From positions 1 through 27,676 of the forward strand of contig JAEWQH010000040.1 in assembly GCA_023399275.1 (NCBI GenBank): a stretch of DNA of 27,676 bases, read 5' to 3'. The notes under the pieces are model-generated. The model was given only the letters and a program-made list of their open reading frames with translations. It searched no databases and was not told the origin of the DNA. Numbering within the stretch: the first letter of the stretch is position 1; each line of letters starts with the position of its first letter. Both the position numbers and the translations under genes were made by a program. Below, piece after piece: positions 14,130 through 22,506 of this stretch. Source of the stretch: Bacillota bacterium. Its GTDB lineage: Bacteria > Bacillota > Clostridia > Christensenellales > CAG-138.

Positions 14130-14159
14130 CCGCGCCGCCCGCGCGGTTCGCTGTTTTTT
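14130..14159 (+). terminator. Possible terminator after spo0A
   Basis: CCGCGC (14130-14135) and GCGCGG (14141-14146) form a short GC stem, followed 6 nt later by seven T. The gap between stem and T-run makes it weak. The remainder of the 229-nt spacer holds a second hairpin (GCGTGA 14187-14192 / TCACGC 14198-14203) and the deoB promoter; no gene is visible. Confidence 0.4.
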
Positions 14160-14210
14160 GGGAGGAGCGCTGGTTGCCGCGCAGCTGCGTGATCGCGTCA
14201 CGCTGCTCGA

Positions 14211-14239
14211 TTGACGCGCGCGGGAAATCATACTACACT
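14211..14239 (+). promoter_or_regulatory. Promoter of deoB-punA
   Basis: TTGACG (5 of 6), a 17-nt spacer and TACACT (4 of 6), giving a leader of about 70 nt before deoB. I saw no clear operator palindrome beside it. Confidence 0.7.
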
Positions 14240-14315
14240 ATGATTGACAGGCAAACCATTTCATAGGACACAACAGAACGAAGTTTTCCAATTTATAGAA
14301 TACGAGGTGAACGAT

Positions 14316-15512
14316 ATGAGTACACAGAGTTTGGAGAAGAAGCGCGCGATCGTCATCGTGCTGGACAGCGTCGGTATCGGCGAGCAGCCGGATGCGGCGG
14401 AGTTCGGCGACGTCGGCTCCCATACGCTTGGCAATATCCGCAAGGTTCGAGGCAGGCTGGATCTGCCGAATCTGACTGCGCTGGGCCTGGCCGCCATCGA
14501 AAACAGCAGGCTCGACACGCTCGGGCTTACGCCAAAGGGCGCGTACGGCCGGCTTGCAGAGTTGACGAAGGCGAAGGACACGACCTGCGGACACTGGGAG
14601 ATGGCGGGGCTGCCGCTCAAGCAGGCGTTTAAGACCTATCCAAACGGATTTCCGGAGGAGTTTCTCCGCGCGTTTGAGGAGCGGATCGGCCGCGGTACGC
14701 TCGGCAACGAGGTAGCCAGCGGCACGGAGATCATCGCCCGCTTGGGCGACGAACACGTAAAGACCGGCAAGCCCATCGTCTATACCTCCGCAGACAGCGT
14801 GTTTCAGATCGCGGCGCACGAGGGCGTCATCCCTCTGGATGAGCTGTATCGTATTTGCGAAGTGGCGCGCGAGATGCTCAATGACGACAACTTCCTTGTC
14901 GGCCGCGTGATTGCCCGCCCGTTTGAGGGGGCAAGCGGTGCGTATAAGCGCACCGAAAACCGCAAGGATTACGCCGTGGAGCCGTTTACCGATACGGTGC
15001 TGGATGCGTTGGACAAACGCGGGCTGCCCGTCGTCGGCATCGGCAAGATCGAGGATATCTTCTGTCACCGCGGCGTGACCATCGTGGATCACACAAAGAA
15101 CAACCACGCGGGTATCGATGCGACCGTGCGCTTTCTGGAGGAGGGCACCGGCAGCTTCATCTTCACGAATCTTGTCGACTTCGATATGCTCTATGGCCAC
15201 CGAAACGACGTGGAGGGCTATGCCGCCGCGCTGGAGTTTTTTGACGCAGCGCTGCCGCGCATCCTCTCCGCGATGAAGGATGGAGATATCCTGATGATCA
15301 CGGCGGATCACGGGTGCGACCCAACCACGGCAAGTACGGACCACTCGCGCGAGTACATCCCGCTCGTCGTCACGGGCAAGCACGTCAAAGCAAACGTCAA
15401 CCTCGGCACGCGCAAGACATTCGCGGATATCGGCGCGACGGTGTTTGACTATCTCACGGGCGAGCAATGGAACGTCGGCACATCCTTCCTCGGCGAGATC
15501 TATAAGGGATAA
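14316..15512 (+). CDS. deoB: Phosphopentomutase
   Basis: A 398-residue alkaline-phosphatase-superfamily mutase interconverting (deoxy)ribose 1-phosphate and 5-phosphate. It lets the sugar released by purine nucleoside phosphorylase enter the pentose phosphate or aldolase routes. The first metal ligand is Asp17 in VLDSVGIGE. The phosphorylated Thr is expected at Thr89 in KDTTCGHWEM, where the last Thr of the usual TTT/TMT run is Cys. The other metal ligands lie in LVDFDMLYGHR and ADHGCDPTTASTDHSREYIP. ASGTEI and TSADSVFQIAAHE are family signatures. The start ATG 14316 has GAGGTG 8 nt upstream; an open frame 24 codons further back overlaps the promoter region. The next gene, punA, starts 4 nt after its stop. 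Confidence 0.96.
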   Translation: MSTQSLEKKRAIVIVLDSVGIGEQPDAAEFGDVGSHTLGNIRKVRGRLDLPNLTALGLAAIENSRLDTLGLTPKGAYGRLAELTKAKDTTCGHWEMAGLPLKQAFKTYPNGFPEEFLRAFEERIGRGTLGNEVASGTEIIARLGDEHVKTGKPIVYTSADSVFQIAAHEGVIPLDELYRICEVAREMLNDDNFLVGRVIARPFEGASGAYKRTENRKDYAVEPFTDTVLDALDKRGLPVVGIGKIEDIFCHRGVTIVDHTKNNHAGIDATVRFLEEGTGSFIFTNLVDFDMLYGHRNDVEGYAAALEFFDAALPRILSAMKDGDILMITADHGCDPTTASTDHSREYIPLVVTGKHVKANVNLGTRKTFADIGATVFDYLTGEQWNVGTSFLGEIYKG

Positions 15513-15516
15513 GCGC

Positions 15517-16332
15517 ATGAACGAAGTGATCGAACGCGCGGTCGAAACGCTTGCGCCGCTCTGCGGAGCGGACTGCAAGATCGGTCTGATCCTCGGCTCG
15601 GGCCTGGGCGGCTATGCCGAGCGCATCGAAAACAAGCGGCTTGTCGGCTACGGGGACCTGCCGGGATTTCCGCAGTCCCATGTCGAGGGGCATCAGGGCC
15701 GGTTCGTTATCGGCGAGCTGTTCGGAAAAGGCGCCATCTGCATGCAGGGGCGCGTCCACTATTACGAAGGGTATCCGCAGTCCGATCTCGCGATTCCCGT
15801 GCGCGTGATGAAACGACTCGGCGTGGAGAAGCTGCTGCTGACCAACGCGGCGGGCGGCGTAGACCTCGGTTTTTCGCCGGGCGATCTGATGCTGATCTCC
15901 GACCATATCAACTTCTCCGGTTCGCATCCGCTCATCGGGCCGAACGATGAACGCTTCGGCCCGCGCTTTCCGGATCAGACCAATGTCTATGACCGCGCGC
16001 TGCGGGCAAAGGTGCGAAAGATCGCCGGCGACGCGGGCGTATCGCTGCGGGAGGGCGTGTATATGATGTTCTCCGGGCCGACCTTTGAGTCTCCCGCGGA
16101 GATCGTGATGGCGCGCACGCTCGGCGCATCCGCCGTCGGCATGTCTACCGTGCCGGAGGCGATCGCGGCCGCGCACTGCGGCATCAAGACCGTCGGCATC
16201 TCGCTGATCACCAACATGGCGGCGGGCATACTGGATCAGCCGCTGAGCCATGAAGAGGTGCAGCAGACGGCGGACACCGCCTCGGAGCGCTTTACAAGGC
16301 TGGTCGATCACATCGTTCGCTTTGCTTTTTAA
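15517..16332 (+). CDS. punA: Purine nucleoside phosphorylase, trimeric type
   Basis: A 271-residue enzyme splitting (deoxy)inosine and guanosine with phosphate into base and (deoxy)ribose 1-phosphate, which deoB then converts. The phosphate site is GSGLGGYAE, followed by GHQGR, the HYYEGYP motif and TNAAGGV. GPTFESPAE carries the Glu that reads the purine ring, and GMSTVPE and LITNMAAG follow; the Asn in ITN fits specificity for 6-oxopurines. The start ATG 15517 has AAGGGA 7 nt upstream and lies 4 nt after deoB, so the two form an operon closed by tandem terminators. Confidence 0.95.
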   Translation: MNEVIERAVETLAPLCGADCKIGLILGSGLGGYAERIENKRLVGYGDLPGFPQSHVEGHQGRFVIGELFGKGAICMQGRVHYYEGYPQSDLAIPVRVMKRLGVEKLLLTNAAGGVDLGFSPGDLMLISDHINFSGSHPLIGPNDERFGPRFPDQTNVYDRALRAKVRKIAGDAGVSLREGVYMMFSGPTFESPAEIVMARTLGASAVGMSTVPEAIAAAHCGIKTVGISLITNMAAGILDQPLSHEEVQQTADTASERFTRLVDHIVRFAF

Positions 16333-16394
16333 CGGCATACCATGCTCCGCTTGCGTAGGGGCGATGCGCGGACAAAATCAACACGGTTCGGCAC

Positions 16395-16441
16395 GATTTC
16401 CCAGGGCGGCCAGGGCTGCTTTGGGAAATCTTCTGCTTTTT
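16395..16441 (+). terminator. First terminator after punA
   Basis: GATTTCCCA (16395-16403) and TGGGAAATC (16422-16430) form a perfect 9-bp stem with an 18-nt, GC-rich loop, followed by TTCTGCTTTTT. Confidence 0.6.
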
Positions 16442-16450
16442 GCGCTGCTT

Positions 16451-16483
16451 GAGCCGCAGGGAGGATAAAACGGCTCTTTTTTT
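16451..16483 (+). terminator. Second, strong terminator after punA
   Basis: GAGCCG (16451-16456) and CGGCTC (16471-16476) close a 14-nt loop and are followed at once by seven T. Tandem terminators shield the nifJ promoter 44 nt downstream from read-through. No gene lies in the 285-nt spacer 16333-16617. Confidence 0.85.
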
Positions 16484-16526
16484 GCAGGATGGGCTGCATT
16501 TATTCGATTCCGGGGTATCGGTTTCA

Positions 16527-16555
16527 TTGACAGTGTCCCCTTTAGAAGGTATAAT
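16527..16555 (+). promoter_or_regulatory. Consensus sigma-A promoter of nifJ
   Basis: TTGACA, a 17-nt spacer and TATAAT: a perfect match to consensus in both boxes. It predicts very strong, probably constitutive, expression. The leader is about 55 nt and ends in GAGGAGGC before the start codon. I recognised no Rex or other redox operator. Confidence 0.92.
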
Positions 16556-16617
16556 ATCATGTGGTTAGCATTGGATCACACCGATAACATACACATCACT
16601 GAGGAGGCATCCAGCAA

Positions 16618-19600
16618 ATGGCAAAAACCATGACAATCGACGGTAATACCGCCGCGTCGCACGTAGCGTACGCATTTTCAGACGTGGCGGCGATTTACCC
16701 GATCACGCCCTCTTCCCCCATGGCGGAGGTTGCGGACGATTGGTCGGCAAACGGAAGAACCAACCTTTTCGGACAGCAGGTCCGCGTTGCGGAAATGCAG
16801 AGCGAAGGCGGCGCCGCCGGCGCGGTGCACGGCTCGCTCAAGGCGGGCGCGCTGACCACGACCTTCACCGCATCCCAGGGCTTGCTGCTCATGATTCCGA
16901 ACATGTACAAGATCTCCGGCGAACTGCTGCCGGGCGTGTTCCACGTCAGCGCCCGCGCGCTCGCCGCGCACTCGCTCTCCATCTTCGGCGACCACTCGGA
17001 TGTGATGAGCTGCCGCCAGACCGGGTTTGCCATGCTTGCCTCCGCCTCCGTTCAGGAGGTTATGGATCTCGCGCTGGTCTCGCACCTCTCCGCCATCAAG
17101 GGCAGCGTGCCGTTCGTGCACTTCTTCGACGGGTTCCGCACCTCTCACGAGGTCTCCAAGATTGAAACCATCGACTATGAAGACATGGGCAAGCTCCTCG
17201 ATACCGATGCGGTCAAGGCATTTCGCGCCCGCGCGCTCAACCCCGACCACCCGCATCAGGGCGGCACGGCGCAGAACCCGGATATCTACTTCCAGGGCCG
17301 CGAGGCTGCAAACAAATACTATGACGCGGTGCCCGGCATCGTCGAGCACTACATGGGCGAGGTCGCCAAGCTGACGGGCCGCAAGTACAACCTCTTCGAC
17401 TACGTCGGCGCGCCGGACGCGGAGACCGTCCTTGTCATCATGGGCAGCGGCGCGGACGTCGCCGAGGAGACCGTCGAATACCTCAACAAAAACGGCGCGA
17501 AGTTCGGCGTGCTCAAGGTTCGCCTGTATCGCCCGTTTATCGCCGCCAAATTTGTCGACGCGCTGCCCAAGAGCGTTAAGCGCCTTGCAGTGCTCGACCG
17601 CACGAAGGAGCCCGGCTCCCTTGGCGAGCCGCTTTATCAGGATGTGCTCAATGCGCTGGTCGAGACGGGGCATAAGGATATCGAGGTTGTCGGCGGCCGC
17701 TACGGCCTCGGCAGCAAGGAGTTCACGCCCTCCATGGTGGACGCGGTGTTTGCAAACTCGGAAGTTGAGGCGCCGAAGAACCACTTCACCGTCGGCATCA
17801 TCGACGACGTGACCAACACCTCGCTCGCCGTGACCCGCCAGGTCAACGCTTCGCCGGAAGGGACCATCGCGTGCAAGTTCTTTGGCCTCGGCTCGGATGG
17901 AACGGTCGGCGCGAACAAAAACTCCATCAAGATCATCGGCGACCATACGTCGCTGTATGTGCAGGGCTACTTTGCCTACGACTCCAAGAAGTCCGGCGGG
18001 TTGACCGTTTCGCACCTGCGCTTTGGCAAAAAGCCGATCCAGAGCCCGTATCTGATCGACCACGCGGACTTTGTGGCCTGCCACAACTCCAGCTATGTGA
18101 CGCGCTACGCCGTTGCGGACGGGATCCGCGAAGGCGGCGTGTTCCTGCTCAATAGCCCGTGGACGCTCGCTGAAATGGAGTGCGAACTGCCCGCGTCCCT
18201 CAAGCAGACCATCGCGAAGAAGAAGCTGCGCTTCTACAATATCGACGCCGTCAAGCTGGCCCGCGAGGTCGGCATGGGCGGACGCATCAACACCATCATG
18301 CAGAGCGCGTTCTTCAAGCTTGCCAACGTGATTCCCGTGGAAGAGGCCATCGAGTATATGAAGGCCGCCGCCAAGAAGTCCTACGGCAAGAAGGGGGACG
18401 AGGTTGTCCGCAAGAATTGGGAGGCGATCGACCTTGGCGTCAATGCGCTCGAAGAGGTCAAGTATCCCGAATCCTGGGCAACTGCGACCGACGGCGCCGT
18501 GGCTGTGAAGACCACGGACGACCCGTATTTTGCGGAGTTCATCGGGCCGGTGCTCGCGCAGGCGGGCGACAGCCTCCCCGTCTCCAAGTTCAGCCCCGAC
18601 GGTACGGTTCCGACCGGCACCACGAAGTATGAAAAGCGCGGCATCGCCGTTGATGTGCCTCGCTGGATCCCCGAAAACTGCATCCAGTGCAACCAGTGCT
18701 CGCTGGCGTGCCCGCACGCGGTCATCCGCCCGGCACTTGTTACGGCCGAGGAGAAGGCCGCCGCGCCCGCAGGATTTGAAACCAAGAAGGCGCAGGGCAA
18801 GGGATTCGAAAACTATGAATTCCGCATCCAGATCAGCCCCTGGGACTGCACGGGCTGCGGCAACTGCATCGACGTCTGCCCGGCTAAGGTCAAGGCGCTG
18901 GAGTTCCGCCCGCTGGCGGATGCCATCGAGAAGGAAGAAGAAAACTGGGATTACTTCGCCGCTCTGCCGGAGAAGGATCTCGAGCTCAACACGGCGACGG
19001 TCAAGGGCAGCCAGTTCAAAAAGCCGCTCTTCGAGTTCAGCGGCGCTTGCGCAGGCTGCGGCGAAACGCCGTATGTCAAGCTCATCACGCAGCTTTTCGG
19101 CGACCGTATGGTCATCGCCAACGCGACGGGCTGCTCCTCTATCTACGGCGGCAGCGCGCCGACCTGCCCCTACACGGTCAATGACAAGGGCCAGGGCCCC
19201 GCGTGGTCGAACTCCCTCTTTGAGGACAACGCGGAGTTCGGCTTTGGCATGGTGCTGGCCAACACGCAGCGCAGAAACCGCCTTGTTGAGGTTGTTACCC
19301 AGCTCACCGCAGTCGAGTATGCGACCGAGGAACTTCGCGCGGCGGCGCAGAACTGGCTCGAGAAGAAGGACGACGGCGCGGCTTCCCGCGCTGCATCGGA
19401 TCGCCTCATCGCGGCCGCCAAGGAAGGCGTGGATCTCTCCGGCACCGAATGGGAAGAGGAAGGGCGCAAGAAGGGCAAGGTCTGCGACTGCGACGCCTGC
19501 AAGCTGGCCACCGAGCTGCTCGAGAGCAAAGACCTGCTGACCAAGCAGTCCGTCTGGGTGATCGGCGGTGACGGCTGGGCTTACGACATCGGTTACGGCG

Positions 19601-20190
19601 GACTCGATCATGTGCTTGCCATGGACGAGGACATCAACGTGCTCGTGCTCGACACCGAGCTCTACTCCAACACGGGCGGACAGTCCAGCAAGGCGACGCC
19701 GACGGCCTCCATCGCAAAGTTTGCAGCCGCCGGCAAGCGCACAAAGAAGAAGGACCTCGGCCTGATGGCCATGAGTTACGGCTATGTCTACGTTGCGAAA
19801 GTGAGCATGGGCGCCAACCCGAATCAGCTCATGAAGGCCGTCAACGAGGCGGAAGCGTATAAGGGCCCGAGCCTGATCATCGCCTATGCGCCGTGCATCA
19901 ACCACGGTATCAACATGGGCCACTCGCAGATCGAGGCGAAGAAGGCGGTCGAGGCCGGATACTGGCCGCTGTACCGCTACAACCCCGATCTCGCGGAACA
20001 GGGAAAGAATCCCTTTACGCTCGACAGCAAGGATCCAAACGGTACATTCCGCGAGTTCATCACCAGCGAGGTGCGTTATGCCGCGCTGAAGAAGACCTTC
20101 CCGGATGTGGCGGAAGGACTTTTCGATCGCGCCGAGAAAGAAGCCATGGAGAAGATCGAATACTACAAGAAGCTCAACGCAATGGAGTAA
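16618..20190 (+). CDS. nifJ: Pyruvate:ferredoxin (flavodoxin) oxidoreductase, single chain
   Basis: A 1190-residue homodimeric-type PFOR that converts pyruvate and CoA to acetyl-CoA and CO2 and reduces ferredoxin; it is central to energy metabolism in fermentative anaerobes. The domain order is an N-terminal pyrimidine-binding domain (YPITPSSPMAE, about 20-35), a middle CoA-side domain, and a ferredoxin-like domain with two 4Fe-4S motifs (Cys688, 691, 694, 698 and Cys744, 747, 750, 754). The third cluster uses Cys811 and Cys814 plus later cysteines, with APC in the C-terminal part as the likely fourth ligand. The ThDP-binding part follows: GGDGWAYDIGYGG and YSNTGGQSSKATP. No truncation is seen. 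It is monocistronic, with a consensus promoter before it and a terminator after it. Confidence 0.97.
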   Translation: MAKTMTIDGNTAASHVAYAFSDVAAIYPITPSSPMAEVADDWSANGRTNLFGQQVRVAEMQSEGGAAGAVHGSLKAGALTTTFTASQGLLLMIPNMYKISGELLPGVFHVSARALAAHSLSIFGDHSDVMSCRQTGFAMLASASVQEVMDLALVSHLSAIKGSVPFVHFFDGFRTSHEVSKIETIDYEDMGKLLDTDAVKAFRARALNPDHPHQGGTAQNPDIYFQGREAANKYYDAVPGIVEHYMGEVAKLTGRKYNLFDYVGAPDAETVLVIMGSGADVAEETVEYLNKNGAKFGVLKVRLYRPFIAAKFVDALPKSVKRLAVLDRTKEPGSLGEPLYQDVLNALVETGHKDIEVVGGRYGLGSKEFTPSMVDAVFANSEVEAPKNHFTVGIIDDVTNTSLAVTRQVNASPEGTIACKFFGLGSDGTVGANKNSIKIIGDHTSLYVQGYFAYDSKKSGGLTVSHLRFGKKPIQSPYLIDHADFVACHNSSYVTRYAVADGIREGGVFLLNSPWTLAEMECELPASLKQTIAKKKLRFYNIDAVKLAREVGMGGRINTIMQSAFFKLANVIPVEEAIEYMKAAAKKSYGKKGDEVVRKNWEAIDLGVNALEEVKYPESWATATDGAVAVKTTDDPYFAEFIGPVLAQAGDSLPVSKFSPDGTVPTGTTKYEKRGIAVDVPRWIPENCIQCNQCSLACPHAVIRPALVTAEEKAAAPAGFETKKAQGKGFENYEFRIQISPWDCTGCGNCIDVCPAKVKALEFRPLADAIEKEEENWDYFAALPEKDLELNTATVKGSQFKKPLFEFSGACAGCGETPYVKLITQLFGDRMVIANATGCSSIYGGSAPTCPYTVNDKGQGPAWSNSLFEDNAEFGFGMVLANTQRRNRLVEVVTQLTAVEYATEELRAAAQNWLEKKDDGAASRAASDRLIAAAKEGVDLSGTEWEEEGRKKGKVCDCDACKLATELLESKDLLTKQSVWVIGGDGWAYDIGYGGLDHVLAMDEDINVLVLDTELYSNTGGQSSKATPTASIAKFAAAGKRTKKKDLGLMAMSYGYVYVAKVSMGANPNQLMKAVNEAEAYKGPSLIIAYAPCINHGINMGHSQIEAKKAVEAGYWPLYRYNPDLAEQGKNPFTLDSKDPNGTFREFITSEVRYAALKKTFPDVAEGLFDRAEKEAMEKIEYYKKLNAME

Positions 20191-20223
20191 TTCGATCCCC
20201 CGAAAATCAACACAGCGTCATAC

Positions 20224-20264
20224 GGAGGCTGCGGATTTGTCCGCGGCCTCCGGTTGCGTTTGCG
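20224..20264 (+). terminator. Terminator after nifJ
   Basis: A 12-bp stem (20224-20235 with 20240-20251, one G-T pair) closes a TTTG loop and is followed by a T-poor tail (GGTTGCGTTTGCG). The stem is strong but the U-tract weak, so it may also protect the 3' end of the abundant nifJ message. Confidence 0.6.
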
Positions 20265-20295
20265 CTTGCCCGGCGCGAAAGGTCGGCCTCGCGCA

Positions 20296-20325
20296 TTGCC
20301 AACGAACCGCGTTTCGTGGTAAACT
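20296..20325 (+). promoter_or_regulatory. Candidate promoter of udk
   Basis: TTGCCA (5 of 6), an 18-nt spacer and TAAACT (4 of 6) with an extended -10 TGG directly before it. It lies 60 nt before the udk start. Confidence 0.5.
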
Positions 20326-20385
20326 GACAAAAACCGACCGGGCGTTGCGCGGATCGCCGCGCAGCGCGTCGAGGGGGTGGCGTTC

Positions 20386-21069
20386 ATGATTATCGTCGGC
20401 ATCTGCGGCGCGAGCGGCAGCGGCAAGAGCACGCTTGCAAAGCGGATCAAGGATTCGTTGGCCTGCAGCTGCACCATCATCGGTCAGGACTGCTACTACC
20501 GCAACTTCCCCGAGCTGCCGTTTTCCGAGCGCATCAAGCTCAACTACGACGAGCCCGGCATCTTTGACTTCGACGAGTTGCTAAACGACATCAAACTGCT
20601 TGAAAGCGGCCAGCCGATCACTACGAAAGGCTACGACTACGTCAACTACGAACGCGCGGACATGCCGGAGGTGCAGATCACCCCGCCGGAGGTGCTGGTG
20701 CTTGAGGGCATCCACATGTTCTACGACAAGCGTATCTGCGAGCGGATGTCGCTCAAGGTCTACCTGCACGTGGATGTGGACATCTGTCTATTGCGGCGTA
20801 TCAAGCGCGATATCAAGACGCGCGGCCGATCGATCGACAACATCGCCGAGCAGTACATTGAAACGGTCAAGCCGGTGTACGAGACGTATATCGCAAACTA
20901 CATCAACGACGCGGATTTCGCCGTTATGCGCGGCGGCAAAAACAAGATGGCGATCGACGCGATCTCCGCATATCTTACGACGAAGGTACTCGCCGAGCGG
21001 TTTGTGGAACCCGAGGCGGCGCAAACGCCGGCAGAGGCTCCGTGCGAGCGCGCCGAGCGGGACGCATAG
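20386..21069 (+). CDS. udk: Uridine kinase family protein
   Basis: A 227-residue P-loop kinase of the uridine/cytidine kinase family, which phosphorylates pyrimidine nucleosides in salvage. The Walker A motif GASGSGKST lies near residue 8. The substrate segment DCYYRN follows, then the FDFDELLNDI region, YDYVNYER, VLEGIHMF and the lid RRIKRDIKTRGRSID. About 25 Ala/Glu/Pro-rich residues form a tail after the domain. I chose ATG 20386, 8 nt after GAGGGGG; an in-frame GTG at 20377 lies within that site. Sequence alone cannot exclude a related substrate. It probably shares a transcript with the small membrane protein 35 nt downstream. Confidence 0.88.
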   Translation: MIIVGICGASGSGKSTLAKRIKDSLACSCTIIGQDCYYRNFPELPFSERIKLNYDEPGIFDFDELLNDIKLLESGQPITTKGYDYVNYERADMPEVQITPPEVLVLEGIHMFYDKRICERMSLKVYLHVDVDICLLRRIKRDIKTRGRSIDNIAEQYIETVKPVYETYIANYINDADFAVMRGGKNKMAIDAISAYLTTKVLAERFVEPEAAQTPAEAPCERAERDA

Positions 21070-21104
21070 CCCGGAGGGAACGGAAGAAAAGGGGGAGTAA
21101 TCCT

Positions 21105-21557
21105 ATGGAACAGATGCATCCGGATCCACGGCACGAGCCGCACATGCGGCATGACCGCCCGGAGCTGCCGCGGCGCAGTGCGGGCCGCGTAACCGTCTAC
21201 TTCGTCGTGCTGGTCGTACTCAACATACTGCTTGCGATCTACGCGCTCTATATGCTCGGCATGGCGCTGGCGTTTGACTGGTCTATCCTTAGAAGCGGAA
21301 CCTTGCAGGTGATTTTGGAGAGCGCGCTGCAGATGCTGCTTTTTTTCTCGCCGGTCATCCTTTCGATCATTCTCAACCGGTTGCTCTATCGTGCTTTTCG
21401 AGGCCGGGGCCGCTTTCCGCGGGGCGTTTGGTTCTTCGCCATGCTGTGTGTTGTCGTCGTACAGGCGGCGACGATCGCATTTGTATTTGGTTATGGCTAT
21501 GTCGACGGGGTGGACGGGCTGAGTATCGAGCCGATCGCCGCCTCGCCGGTCGACTGA
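21105..21557 (+). CDS. Small three-helix membrane protein of unknown function
   Basis: I do not recognise this 150-residue protein. The first 27 residues are polar and rich in His, Pro and Arg (four His in the first 16). Three hydrophobic segments follow at about 28-52, 68-92 and 108-131, joined by short basic loops (NRLLYRAFRGRGRFPRG between the second and third). It ends in a short acidic tail. By the positive-inside rule the basic N-terminus and the Arg-rich loop are probably cytoplasmic. The start ATG 21105 has GGGGGAG 7 nt upstream. It lies between udk and a strong terminator, so it is the last gene of that unit. No catalytic motif is evident. Confidence 0.8.
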   Translation: MEQMHPDPRHEPHMRHDRPELPRRSAGRVTVYFVVLVVLNILLAIYALYMLGMALAFDWSILRSGTLQVILESALQMLLFFSPVILSIILNRLLYRAFRGRGRFPRGVWFFAMLCVVVVQAATIAFVFGYGYVDGVDGLSIEPIAASPVD

Positions 21558-21587
21558 CCGACTCGCGCCGATCCCGTATGCGATCAT

Positions 21588-21632
21588 ATGTGCAGGGGGG
21601 ATGATATGCTCCTGCACATTTTTTCTTTTTTT
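21588..21632 (+). terminator. Strong terminator after the membrane-protein gene
   Basis: ATGTGCAGG (21588-21596) and CCTGCACAT (21611-21619) form a perfect 9-bp stem, followed by a T-run interrupted by one C (T6-C-T7). The last T residues overlap the -35 of the surE promoter. Confidence 0.9.
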
Positions 21633-21659
21633 GCATTCTTCTGCGCGGTATGTTACAAT
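21631..21659 (+). promoter_or_regulatory. Promoter of surE
   Basis: TTGCAT (21631-21636), a 17-nt spacer and TACAAT (5 of 6) with an extended -10 TGT. It directly follows the terminator and ends 30 nt before surE. Confidence 0.65.
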
Positions 21660-21689
21660 GCTTTTACGATTACTTGACGGAGTTCCTGC

Positions 21690-22457
21690 ATGAAACTGCT
21701 TTTAAGCAATGACGACGGCGTGTTTGCCGGCGGCATCCGCTCGCTCGCGGCCGAGCTGAGCCGACACCACGAAATCTATGTCTCCGCCCCGGATCGGGAG
21801 CGCAGCGCGGTCAGCCGCGCTATGACGCTGCTCGAGCCGCTACGCGCGCAGAAGGCGCATATCGAGGGCCTGCCGGATGTGCCCGCCTATGCGGTGAGCG
21901 GCACGCCGGTCGACTGCGTCCGCCTTGCGCTGGGAAATCTGTTTCCCGTGCCGGACATCGTGGTTTCCGGCATCAACCACGGCCCAAACCTCGGAACCGA
22001 TGTGCTCTACAGCGGAACGGTCGCAGCCGCACACGAGGCGGCGCTGCTCGGCTATCAGGCCATCGCGGTTTCCAGCCTCTCCTATAAAGGCGAGTATATG
22101 GAGACCGCGGCGCGGATCGCTTCGTTTGCGGTGGCGTATGTCAAGGAGCATCCGCTTGCGTTCGGCGAGGTGCTGAACGTAAATGTGCCGGCGCTCCCGT
22201 TTGACGCGCTCAAGGGCGTCAAGGTTGCGCCGCTGGCTGTTGAGCAATACGCGCTGGCATATGTCGAGCGCGTGGATCCTTTCGGCAGGACGTATTACTG
22301 GTCTCCGCGCGGGTGCACCACCTGCTCGGAAGGCATGGATGTTGACGATCGATGGGCGCGCGAAGGATACGTGACGCTTACGCCGATCACCTATGACCTG
22401 ACGCAATGCGCGCGCATGGAGGATATGCGCGCGCGGGAGATACGCTGGATCAAGTAG
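21690..22457 (+). CDS. surE: 5'/3'-nucleotidase SurE
   Basis: A 255-residue metal-dependent phosphatase acting on nucleoside monophosphates and short polyphosphate, linked to stationary-phase survival in other bacteria. The N-terminal metal site is SNDDG (Asp8, Asp9). The remaining ligands lie in APDRERSAVSRAMT and in VVSGINHGPNLGTDVLYSGTV, given here as two family blocks. YAVSGTPVDCVRLAL and LNVNVP complete the pattern. The C-terminal part has TPITYDLT. Length and order are normal. A GGAG site lies before ATG 21690. It heads a run of rightward genes and has its own promoter. Confidence 0.96.
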   Translation: MKLLLSNDDGVFAGGIRSLAAELSRHHEIYVSAPDRERSAVSRAMTLLEPLRAQKAHIEGLPDVPAYAVSGTPVDCVRLALGNLFPVPDIVVSGINHGPNLGTDVLYSGTVAAAHEAALLGYQAIAVSSLSYKGEYMETAARIASFAVAYVKEHPLAFGEVLNVNVPALPFDALKGVKVAPLAVEQYALAYVERVDPFGRTYYWSPRGCTTCSEGMDVDDRWAREGYVTLTPITYDLTQCARMEDMRAREIRWIK

Positions 22458-22478
22458 GTGCCATACCGCCGCAAGCAT

Positions 22479-22493
22479 TTCATAATATATGAA
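22479..22493. promoter_or_regulatory. Palindrome TTCATA-N3-TATGAA at the rpiR ribosome site
   Basis: A perfect 6-bp inverted repeat with a 3-nt spacer, 13 nt before the chosen start codon of the RpiR-type gene and overlapping its ribosome-binding region. AT-rich sequence is unusual here. It is a candidate operator for autoregulation, or a small RNA hairpin affecting translation. Confidence 0.4.
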
Positions 22494-22506
22494 GGGAAGA
22501 AACGCA

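Noticed and set aside
16333..16395. Dispersed intergenic palindromic repeat (GTAGGGGCGA-like)
   Set aside because: Only a short resemblance; the matching arm is absent and there is no second copy in the window.
16678..19923. Open frame of 1081 codons antisense to nifJ
   Set aside because: It mirrors the codon pattern of a GC-rich gene on the other strand; the translation has no recognisable domain and nifJ is certain.
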